Shown here piece by piece: positions 55,666-64,000 of a DNA stretch of 64,000 bases. A program made the position numbers and the translations under genes. The stretch is from Mytilus edulis (taxonomy: Eukaryota; Mollusca; Bivalvia; Mytilida; Mytilidae), in the NCBI RefSeq assembly GCF_963676685.1, contig NC_092346.1, positions 29,649,133-29,713,132 of the forward strand, in the 5' to 3' direction. Under the pieces are notes generated by a model, which saw only the letters and a program-made list of their open reading frames with translations, did no database searches and was not told the DNA's origin. Numbering within the stretch: the first letter of the stretch is position 1; every line of letters begins with the position of its first letter.

Positions 55666-55692
55666 TGTTATATATTGTCCTTTAATATAAGA

Positions 55693-55863
55693 CCGGAGGT
55701 TCATATCATTTACATTCAACATTTTTTATCGAATTTTTGTTATTAACTATCAACGGTTCAACATTGGTAGTTAAAAAAATACGATAAAATTAACGGTTCA
55801 ACATTGATAGTAAAAAAACAATCCGATAAACATGTTGAATCTTAAAGATTTGAAACCCTGAAG
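55693..55863. repeat. Foldback hairpin 2
   Basis: The same arms recur 30 bp later (GGAGGTTCATATCATTTACA...TTTTTTATCGAAT; ATCCGATAAACATGTTGAAT...), with a longer loop containing a duplicated AACGGTTCAACATTG(A/G)TAGT. The right arm's last bases are more diverged (TTGAAACCCTGAAG). Confidence 0.8.
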
Positions 55864-56509
55864 CCTTACATTATAGAACCATCGTTTATTAGTTCTTTAT
55901 CCTAACTAAATGTGTTTTTTTTTGTGGTGTATATTACAAAAAAAGGAGAGGGACTTTTAACACCAAAATACCTTCACAATCCTACAATATTTGTTTACAG
56001 AATGAGAATTGAATTCCGATCCGTTTGTACGGGGAACATGTGGTTGCAACCCCCTCTTAAATTGCCTGTTCGATTTTTTTTTTTGCAGTGTCGAAAAGGG
56101 AGATAGACGGCAGTTTTATCAAGAAGTTATGTACGTTCTGCTATACATTTGACAGTCAGTAATTATTATGAAGTACACATGTCGACCAGAGGCATGGAAC
56201 AGAGAGGAGAGGATTTAAAGTACCAGATGCTTATCTGAGATTCCAATTTGAACTAAAGAAAGCAATATATAAAGATATGTAGGAGAAATAATCTATATGA
56301 ATAAAGTTATGTCACAAAAGTAACTTGTTTTTTTATGTATAGAATTTGTCAAACGTCTCCATAACAGAAGAGATGTGAATGCATCCTTCATAGTCTTGTA
56401 ATACTAATGGTAAATTATAATTTATATAATTTCTGAGATGATATAGCAGTGCTATTGGTTTCCCCTTTCTCTTTCTTCAAAGAACTTGATCATCTGACCT
56501 CTTTCTTTT
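55864..56509. other. No feature recognised
   Basis: AT-rich sequence; the 64-codon frame 55912-56106 has no motif. Confidence 0.4.
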
Positions 56510-56965
56510 TATGCCCCACCTACGATAGTAGAGTAGCATTATGTTTTCTGGTCTGTGGCTTCGTTCGTCTGTGCGTCCGTCTGTGCGTCCGTCCGATTAG
56601 GTTAAAGTTTTTGGTCAAGGTAGTTTTTGATGAAGCTGAAGTCCAATCAACTTGAAACTTAGTAGACTTGTTGCTTATGATATGATCTTTCTAATTTTAA
56701 AGCCAAATTAGACTTTTGACCCCAATTTCACGGTCCACTAAACATAGAAAATGAAAGTGGGAGTTTCAGGTTAAAGTTTTTGGTCAAGGTAGTTTTTGAT
56801 AAAATTGAAGTCCAATCAACTTGAAACTTAGTACATATGTTCCCTATAGTATAATCTTTCTAATTTTAATACCAAATTAGATAATTACCCAATTTCACGG
56901 TCCATGGAACATGGAAAAGGATAGTGCGAGTGGGGCATCCGTGTACTTTGGACACATTCTTGTTT
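56510..56965 (+). repeat. R2 copy with internal 169-bp duplication
   Basis: It starts TTTTATGCCCCACC, has GTCTGTGCGTCCGTCCG, then two successive GGTTAAAGTTTTTGGTCAAG units (TTAAAG at 56602 and 56771), each ending CAATTTCACGGTCCA. It closes GTGGGGCATCCGTGTACTTTGG. The copy at 4376 has a single unit. Confidence 0.8.
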
Positions 56966-57047
56966 TTTTTTTAAATTGGAGCCCTGTTCAAGAACAGTTA
57001 AAAGAGCATATGCTTAATTTTCGTTATCTTTTAGAATCTTCTTTTTC

Positions 57048-58412
57048 AGCTCACCTGGCCCAAAGGGCCAAGTGAGCTTTTCTCATCACTTGGCGTCCGG
57101 CGTCCGGCGTCCGTCGTCCGTCGTCCGTCGTCGTCGTCGTCCGTCGTTAGCTTTTACAAAAATCTTCTCCTCTGAAACTACTGGGCCAAATTTAATCAAA
57201 CTTGGTCACAATCATCATTGGGGTATCTAGTTAAAAATTGTGTCCGGTGACCCGGTCAACCAACCAAGATGGCCGCCACAGCTAAAAATAGAACATATGG
57301 GTAAAATGCAGTTTTTGGCTTATAACTCAAAAACCAAAGCATTTAGAGCAAATCTGACATGGGGTTAAATTGTTTATCAGGTCAAGATCTATCTGCCCTG
57401 AAAATTTCAGATGAATTGAACAACCCGTTGTTGGGTTGCTGCCCCTGAATTGGTAATATTAAGGAAATTTTGCTGTTTTTGATTATTATCTTGAATAATA
57501 TTATAGATAGAGATAAACTGTAAATAGCAATAATGTTCAGCAAAGTAAGATTTACAAATAAGTCAACACGACCAAAATGGTCAGTTGACCCCTTTAGGAG
57601 TTATTGCCCTTTATAGTCAATTTTTAACCATTTTTCGTAAATCTTAATAATCTTTTACAAAAATCTTCTTCTCTGAAACTACCGGGCCAAATTGAACCAA
57701 ACTTGGTCTCAATCATCATTGGGGTAGTTAGTTTAAAAATTGTGTCCGGTGACCCGGTCAACGAACTAAGATGGCCGCCATGGCTAAAAATAGAACATAG
57801 GGGTAAAATGCAGTTTTTGGCTTATAACTCAAAAACCAAAGCATTTAGAGCAAATCTGATGAGTGTAAAATTGTTTATTAGGTCAAAATCTAACTGGCCT
57901 TAAATTTTCAGATGAATCGGACAACCCGTTGTTGGGTTGCTGCCCCTAAATTGGTAATTTTAAGGAAATTTTGCTGTTTTTGGTTATTATCTTGAATACT
58001 ATTATAGATAGAGATAACCTGTAAAAAGCAATAATGTTCAGCAAAGTAAGATTTACAAATAAGTCAACATGACTGAAATGGTCAATTGACCCCCTAAGGA
58101 GTTAATGTCCTTGATAGTCAATTTTTAACAATTTTCATTGGCCACAATCATCATATAAAAGATATGTTCCCTATTGGAATTTTGAAAACAAGAATTTTCA
58201 TTGGGCCAAGTTCATTATAGATAGAGATAATTGTAAGCAGCAAGAGTGTTCAGTAAAGAGAGATAATTGTAAGCAGCAAGAATGTTCAGTAAAGTAAGAT
58301 ATATAAACACATCACCATCACCAAAACACAATTTTGTCATGAATCCATCTGTTTCTTTTGTTTAATATTCACATATACCAAGGTGAGCGACACAGGCTCT
58401 TTAGAGCCTCTA
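57048..58412 (+). repeat. R6 repeat, well-preserved copy
   Basis: It opens with a 14-bp stem and 3-base loop (AGCTCACCTGGCCC AAA GGGCCAAGTGAGCT, 57048-57078). A (CCGTCG)-type microsatellite follows (57093-57147). Two internal units about 501 bp apart carry TCTGAAACTAC.GGGCCAAATT, GTGTCCGGTGACCCGGTCAA, AAGATGGCCGCCA and CAACCCGTTGTTGGGTTGCT. It ends AGGTGAGCGACACAGGCTCT followed by a GAGGCTC..GAGCCTC hairpin. It is a familiar bivalve family of unknown mobility mechanism. Confidence 0.85.
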
Positions 58413-59399
58413 GTTTTTTTTTTTAAATAAAACAGGTTGTAAATTCTACATAATATGCCAGTCAGCTGCAAATGTTAACACCCAAAAAAGGTCTTTAGTA
58501 TATTCATTTTTCGACTTACAAAATATGCCAAAGGTTTAAGCATCCCAAACATTACTCTTGTACAAAACTGTAACAGATTATCAAAGACTGTCTAGTAAGT
58601 ACAATTTTAATCCAAGTCGCTGCTCTTTTAAGCACCGTCTTAGCAACGACTTGGTTGATTGTAAGAGTTCGGTGCAGAGACTGAAGACTTGAGACAATAA
58701 CATGGAGATAAGTATGTATAAGAACATCGTTTTCAAGAATATAGGCCGGGGGGGGGGGGTGCACCGGTGTACTTCTATAGTACTTGACTTGTAATAGTGA
58801 GCAAGTATGAGAAAATAGAGTGAGCCACCGTATACGGTAAAAATTAATATAAGGGAAATTTGATATTCTTGAATCTATTTCTGAGTTGTGAAGAACTAAC
58901 ATACAACTAACAGTGAGACGGTTATTCAAGTAAAGTACTATAATACAATCGAGTCTTAATGTGATAAACTATAATAAAATTGAGTCTAATGTAAAACGGT
59001 TAAATAAGTAAAGACTCTTAATGTCTTGCAAATTTTCGACTGTAGGTAAACTAATAAGAAAAGAAAAAGATATAAATAGTAAATTCAAATCGACTCGTAT
59101 GAATAATATTGGCGAACAAAAAAAGTATCACATTATGTCGCCGGACAATTGTAAGATGCTATAAGATAGACTAAAAATGTATCGAAAATATAGCACAAAA
59201 GAAATCATGAAATAACTCGGTGCAATCCCAATTTAAGATGCAAACACATCAAAAGAAAAACAAAATCACACCATATCTCCACATGACACAAAACAAAAAA
59301 CCAACTGCAATCAACAAATAAGACGCAAAGAAAAAAAATCCATTCGCGGGCAACTACCGACTTATTATACTGTATGATCGAACACAAACATAGATCCCG
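58413..59399. other. No gene recognised; poly-G tract at 58748-58759
   Basis: The 125-codon minus-strand frame 58552-58929 is carried through the homopolymer as PPPP and has no recognisable domain. Confidence 0.4.
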
Positions 59400-59650
59400 C
59401 TAACATGTTTAACCCCGCCACATTATTTATGTACGTGCCTGTCCCAAGTCAGGAGCCTGTTATTCAGTGGTTGTTGTTTGTTTATGTGTTACATATTTGT
59501 TTTTCGTTCATTTTTTTTTTTATATAAATAAGGCCGTTAGTTTTCTCGTTTGAATTGTTTTACTTTGTTTTATCAGGGCCTTTCATAGCTGAATATGAGG
59601 TATGGGCTTTGCTCATTGTTGAAGCCGTACGGTGAATATGACACCAAAGA
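59400..59650 (+). repeat. R1 copy
   Basis: ACATGTTTAACCCCGCCACATT, TGCCTGTCCCAAGTCAGGAG, AGTTTTCTCGTTTGAATTG, GGGCCTTTCATAGCTGAATATG and GCTCATTGTTGAAGCCGTACGG. Better preserved than the copy at 2795 but lacking the last ~70 bp. Confidence 0.8.
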
Positions 59651-60869
59651 AATAAGACGCAAACTAAATTACAAGAAATTGCAAGATAAATAAATGACGT
59701 ATAAAAAATAATTCCGAACGACAATTTGTTAACACAAACAAAAGGAATACAACGATATAAATATCTGCTACCCCAAAAACTCAACTTCACAATGGTCAAC
59801 CAATCCGGGTTACTGTGTATAACTAAGGTGTAACAAAATGTGTAACAAAACGTTTTTAAATAATACAGAAATTATGACTGTCGGTGTAATTGTAATTGTT
59901 AAAGAAAAAAACATGTCAAACATGCAAATATTATTTTAAAAAAAATAGTTTTAATTACTTAAATGTCATGTGATGTTACATATATAGGACGGGTGTGTTC
60001 GATTCGTAAATTAATTAACAAAGCCCCGTCATATAACATCCAACTTTGAAATTGCGTCCAAATGTCAAATTTAGGTGTGCCACTTTGGGAATGGTCTTAA
60101 ACGATTGGCAATTCATTTCTCAATTTTTGTAATTTTCCCCAGATTTTTTCTATGTCCAGCAAAAAAAAGTAGCAGTTTATAAGGAGACCCCCTAAATGAC
60201 GTAACAGCTTGACTTATGGTGGTTTTAAAAACGATTGTTTGCAAGTTGCATTGTCAACAATTGTACAATATGAAAATTAAACAACGTGAATGCAAATATT
60301 TATAATGACTTTACGGAAAGTAACTTTTGTGACATCTTGACAACCGTATACAAAGTTCATTTCACTTTTCTACCTTCTAAACACAAGAGGTCGAATTCTT
60401 TTGTTCTATTTAAACCGCATATCGGACTGCTTAGGACATATGTACGTTGATAAAGATGGTGTGAGATATTGTTTTATTAGTTTGATTTCTTATATGTAGA
60501 AATTTAATACATTATTTAATTGTTTATATAATTCATTTTATTTATAAATGCTCATCAAAAAATCTATTAGTCGCAAATCTTCGACATTAACTGATTGAAA
60601 TTGAATTTTACAGTAGATGTTCCCTATAAAATTAAAAGAATAAAATGAAACATGAATTCCCAAGTTGCTTTAAAAAGAATTTCTTTGAATGCTTACGACT
60701 ACTATTTTGTAATTCATCTGTTTTGCAATCGAAATGGATGTTATTAGTATGTTTAAAGCAATATCAATTTCTAAATTTCCTCTTCAAAATTACTCCGAAT
60801 ACACTCCTACCATTAATCTTGGAAATTGTTGTCTCAAAGATCAAAGATCTGAAATCAACACTTTGTTTT
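59651..60869. other. No gene recognised
   Basis: AT-rich. AGCAAAAAAAAGTAGCAGTTT at 60158 resembles 55335-55355, a small shared repeat. The frame 60645-60872 has no motif. Confidence 0.4.
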
Positions 60870-61265
60870 TAAAAGACATAAAAGACAAACGACATTGAAA
60901 CATCCTCTTACGCGGTTCTTGACCTAGGAGCGGCACATAAACAGAGCGTAGGGTAAAACTAGTTCTTGAGTTCTTTAAATAAGAAAATGCCTGCACCAAG
61001 TCAGGAATGTGGCAGTTGTTATCCATTCATTTAATATGTTTGAGCTTTTGATTTTGTCATTTGCTAAGGGACTTTTCGTTTAAAATGCCTGTACAAAGTC
61101 AGGAATATGACAGTTGTTATCCATTCATTTAATGTGTTTGGGCTTTTGATGTTGCATTTACTAAGGGAATTAATGTGTTTGAGCTTATGATTTTGCCATT
61201 TGCTTAGGGACTTTCCGTCTAGAGTTTTCCTCTGAGTTTGGTATTTTTGTAATTTCACTTTTTAC
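60870..61265 (+). repeat. Retroelement 3' tails in tandem
   Basis: A reversed fragment of the R1 start (CCTCTTACGCGGTTCTTGACC, 60902) precedes AATGCCTGCACCAAGTCAGGAATG, then AATGCCTGTACAAAGTCAGGAATATG about 98 bp later, then a third partial TTAATGTGTTTGAGCTTATGATTTTGCC. The last ends TATTTTTGTAATTTCACTTTTTAC. These are stacked copies of the same 3' terminus seen at 7583-7717. Confidence 0.75.
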
Positions 61266-61369
61266 CCAGCACTTTTTAAAATCGCGAACAGTTTTGTCAA
61301 AATAACAGAATTTTAACTATTATACAAGTTGAAGGTTAAGCTAGCTATAAACCGGGATTTTAGAAAATG

Positions 61370-61500
61370 CGTGTTCCAAGTCAGGAATATGCCATTTCTT
61401 TTTTTAATTTATTCCATTGGTTGATTACGTCTGAAATTGTCCGATTTTATGGACTTCCCCTTTTTAAATTTACCTTGGAGTTCGATTATCTGTTATACTT
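61370..61500 (+). repeat. Retroelement 3' tail, single
   Basis: AAAATGCGTGTTCCAAGTCAGGAATATGCC...TTGTCCGATTTTATGGACTTCCCC...CCTTGGAGTTCGATTATCTG. Confidence 0.6.
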
Positions 61501-62389
61501 ATTTCAATTACAAAATGTACAACGGAGTACCTACGACTAAATCAATAGTACATACAACAAAATAAATTAGATGAAGGGACTAAATATAAACATAAATAGA
61601 TTTGATATGACTTTCACAGAGACTACTATCCAACAGAGACAAATAAGTGTAAGCAAATATGTGTTACCATACGCCCTCAGACAAGGAGCAACATCGATAC
61701 CGTATAGGTCCAGACATGAAAAATGTACAACAATTCAAAGCAGAATTACGAAGATTTGATTGGTTTATACAAAAACAAACAGACATGATAGACTAAAGCC
61801 ATAACCGACCTAAGAGTACTCAATGTAAAGTAAGAAGGCTTGTTCAAAACCAATAACAAGTGAAAAATAGATAATGTTACCCAGACTAATTTCGAAACAT
61901 TTAGTGCAAAGACGACATTTGTAGTCTGAAAAAAGCATGGCACTGAGCAATACCAAATTATAAACAGGATGGAGGAGCGTAATTATGCAAACTGTATATG
62001 AAAACATTCAGTAATTGGTCATGTTTTAATTTATCAATAACAAAATCAATGTAACTATCGAAAGTAAATCACGAATATGTTAGCATGGATCGACCCTAAA
62101 TTTACAGGCTCTACAAACAACATAGCCGTATGATGAGAATGTGGAATCCATTTATCAGTGATAAACAGTGATATAACTTTATATCATTTGAATAAAGAAC
62201 GATAAAAACGAAGGTTAGAGATAAACGAAACATGGATTTGTCTTACCATTCTCAACTAGTGTAATTTCGAGTAGATATTGTTCAGATTGTTAAGATAATA
62301 ATACATAATTATATAGTTTCAATATCGAAAAGAATTTGCTAAAAAACTCTTTGGTCATGTTTAAAAAAAAATGAAACCACACATTACAA
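61501..62389. other. No feature recognised
   Basis: AT-rich sequence. The paired minus-strand frames at 61746-62007 have no motif. Confidence 0.4.
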
Positions 62390-62600
62390 ATTGCATTTGT
62401 ACGAAGCTTTGTTTGTGGATCTAACTTCGTCGGGAGCGCTCAAAGCCGAATATTAAAAGTGAAGGATGCAACAGAAGCAGATCAGTTGAACATGAACACA
62501 GAGAACCGAATATAATAGCAAAACTCATCTGAGGTCAACTTTGTTTGAGGGAGTTTAAACCACAGTTTATTAATAACAATTTCGGAATAGGTAAACGGGC
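62390..62600 (+). repeat. R5 copy, diverged
   Basis: TCTAACTTCGTCGGGAGCGCTCAAAGCCGAATATT...GTCAACTTTGTTTGAGGGAG...CCACAGTTTATTAATAA matches the R5 order at 38900-39090. Confidence 0.65.
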
Positions 62601-63259
62601 GTTAATAAACTGCAAATAAGCGAAACACTATCGTAGCTTACAACCTTTGTTAGTAAGACAATAACGTCAAAAAGACAGATTTGAAGTACGATTTTCGTAT
62701 TTGTTTGCTTAAAATTACTATTTCCATTGAAAACTTGTTATTAGATGCCTTTTATATCGATCCGATTCATGCATAAAGAATTTTACTTCAGCAATATATA
62801 TATACATAAAACTCTGAATATATTTTCGAACAATTTAATTTGAGTATCCCATTCATAAATGATGAATGGATATATTTCTGATCGAAGTGACATTGGAAGA
62901 TCCCTAATTAGACGCATTTGAATTCAAGTTTCTAGGTTATATACAGTGGAAAGTTAGAGTAATTAGATATTTAAGCCAAACATTATTTAATGAACTGAAA
63001 ATTCATTATCAATGATCACACTATTTACGTTGATGTCTTTGATTGTGATTTAGAAATGACGTGGGTTGATGAAATAACAGGAATGGGATTCATGTTTATC
63101 ATCGACTAAAAATTAATATAATTCGATGATGACTTTTACCAAAATTACATAATTATATTGACAACCTCATATCATCAGACATGTTGACAACCATATGTCA
63201 TGATAAACAAGTCACTGGTCATTAAACAGACTGATCTCTGGGTTTGAACTTACAAACAC
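62601..63259. other. No feature recognised
   Basis: AT-rich sequence with a short (TA)n near 62797. Confidence 0.4.
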
Positions 63260-63269
63260 AACAGCATAG

Positions 63270-63452
63270 CTGTCCCACGTGGCCAGGGTCTGTTTACCCG
63301 GAGTAACTGAGATCACTCGCAGTTTTTCGTGTTGTAAAGTCTTTAGTTGTCGATATTGTGTTTTGTGTACTGTTTGTCTGTAGGTTTTTTTAGCCTTGGT
63401 GTTACGAATTATGAGTTTGAATGTCCCTTTTGTATCTCTTTCCACTTTTTAA
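63270..63452 (+). repeat. R3 copy, diverged
   Basis: GTTTACCCGGAGTAACTGAGATCACTCGCAGTTTTTCGTGTTG...TGTACTGTTTGTCTG...TTAGCCTTGGTGTTACGAA...ATGAGTTTGAATGTCCCTTTTGTATC. Confidence 0.7.
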
Positions 63453-63859
63453 AAGGTTCCGTCAATTCAAAACAACATACAGGGATATATGTACTTTTAT
63501 CTAATTGAACCCTAAATTTACTATTTGGAACAATTACTAATTAAAAGTTTGCTTACTAACACAAAATCGTGTTGTATTTTCGAAAACAATTTTTCTTTAA
63601 TAAAGTCGTGAATTAAAAGATAAATTATATGTAATGCAATTTTAAAGTGTTTTAGAATATTAAATATTTTTTAAATACGGTTTATTCTGGCAAATGTGAT
63701 TTGCAAAGACATTTGAAAAAGAATACCTGGTCTTCTTATATACAAGAAGTTAAATTATAAATTGTGTTAAAAGTTAAAAGAAATAAACAATATTAGTATT
63801 TGCTTGTCACAATTATAACGAGTAGGTATATACAAAGATGATAATGATATAACTCTTTG

Positions 63860-64000
63860 ATTTGGGTTGTCGTCTCTTGGACACATTCCTCGTTTCCATT
63901 TTCAATTTTATTTGCAGATGCTTACTTTTGTTTGTTTGTTTTTTCTCCTGAAATGTGATCTATTTAGAATGAAATTAAAAACAGTGTGGCTGTGGCCATT
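63860..64000 (-). repeat. Retroelement fragment running off the window edge
   Basis: GTTGTCGTCTCTTGGACACATTCC and, at the very end, ACAGTGTGGCTGTGGCCATT. The complement of the latter (AATGGCCACAGCCACACTGT) occurs at 7120-7139 beside RT copy 1, so a related copy in reverse orientation probably continues beyond base 64000. Confidence 0.55.

Noticed and set aside
58552-58929. 125-codon minus-strand frame
   Set aside because: Runs through a 12-G homopolymer, no domain or splice signals, no homologous frame elsewhere.

Overview
This window reads as nuclear DNA of a marine bivalve, most likely a mussel (Mytilus or a close relative). The basis is an AT-rich sequence with no long open frames, intron-like coding density, and many dispersed repeats that I recognise as mussel/bivalve families: the GAGCGTCACTGATGAG...AAACGCGCGTC repeat, the GCCATGGCGTTGTCAGTTT repeat, the CTCACCTGGCCC hairpin repeat, V-domain-like tRNA SINEs and Penelope-like reverse transcriptases. 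No host protein-coding gene can be supported. Nearly every long open frame is a by-product of tandem repeats whose period is a multiple of three, or a decayed transposon fragment. Species and family names come from recall, not from a search.

Layout. 1-2790: a ~168-bp satellite whose two halves lie in opposite orientation, followed by dispersed repeats and a 36-bp minisatellite built from the same 11-bp word (to 4.3 kb). 5.7-7.7 kb: a decayed Penelope-like reverse transcriptase (RT) copy, itself invaded. 11.4 kb: a 271-bp inverted-repeat element. 13.5-24.2 kb: two direct copies (A, B) of a ~2.5-kb block, each broken by different insertions: a second RT copy, a 2.17-kb TAA-flanked element, a SINE, and a 1.8-kb TAGTCA/TGACTA element. 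26-29.4 kb: dispersed repeats and minus-strand RT tails. 29.4-42.3 and 50.0-54.5 kb: a head-to-tail cluster of diverged, minus-strand retroelement-derived units. It is interrupted by SINEs, a 700-bp TTA-flanked element, a 2.2-kb composite insert and a 7.7-kb TTAA-flanked insert. 55.5 kb: two foldback hairpins. 56.5-64 kb: further bivalve repeats and RT 3' tails.

The most interesting signal is a set of elements that share a terminus (TGCCnnnnTCAC[A/T]C) and a 3-bp TAA/TTA target duplication, as in PIF/Harbinger transposons. Their interiors are unrelated to each other, and each is built by degenerate iteration of a different short, mostly CpG-bearing word: AATTCG at 11.4 kb, ACGATG at 15.5-17.6 kb, TACGCT/CGTTTA at 36.4-37.1 kb. 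A fourth element (20.3-22.1 kb) has the same architecture with different ends. Because the host blocks are themselves repeated, empty sites can be read inside the window, and several insertions can be bounded to the base.
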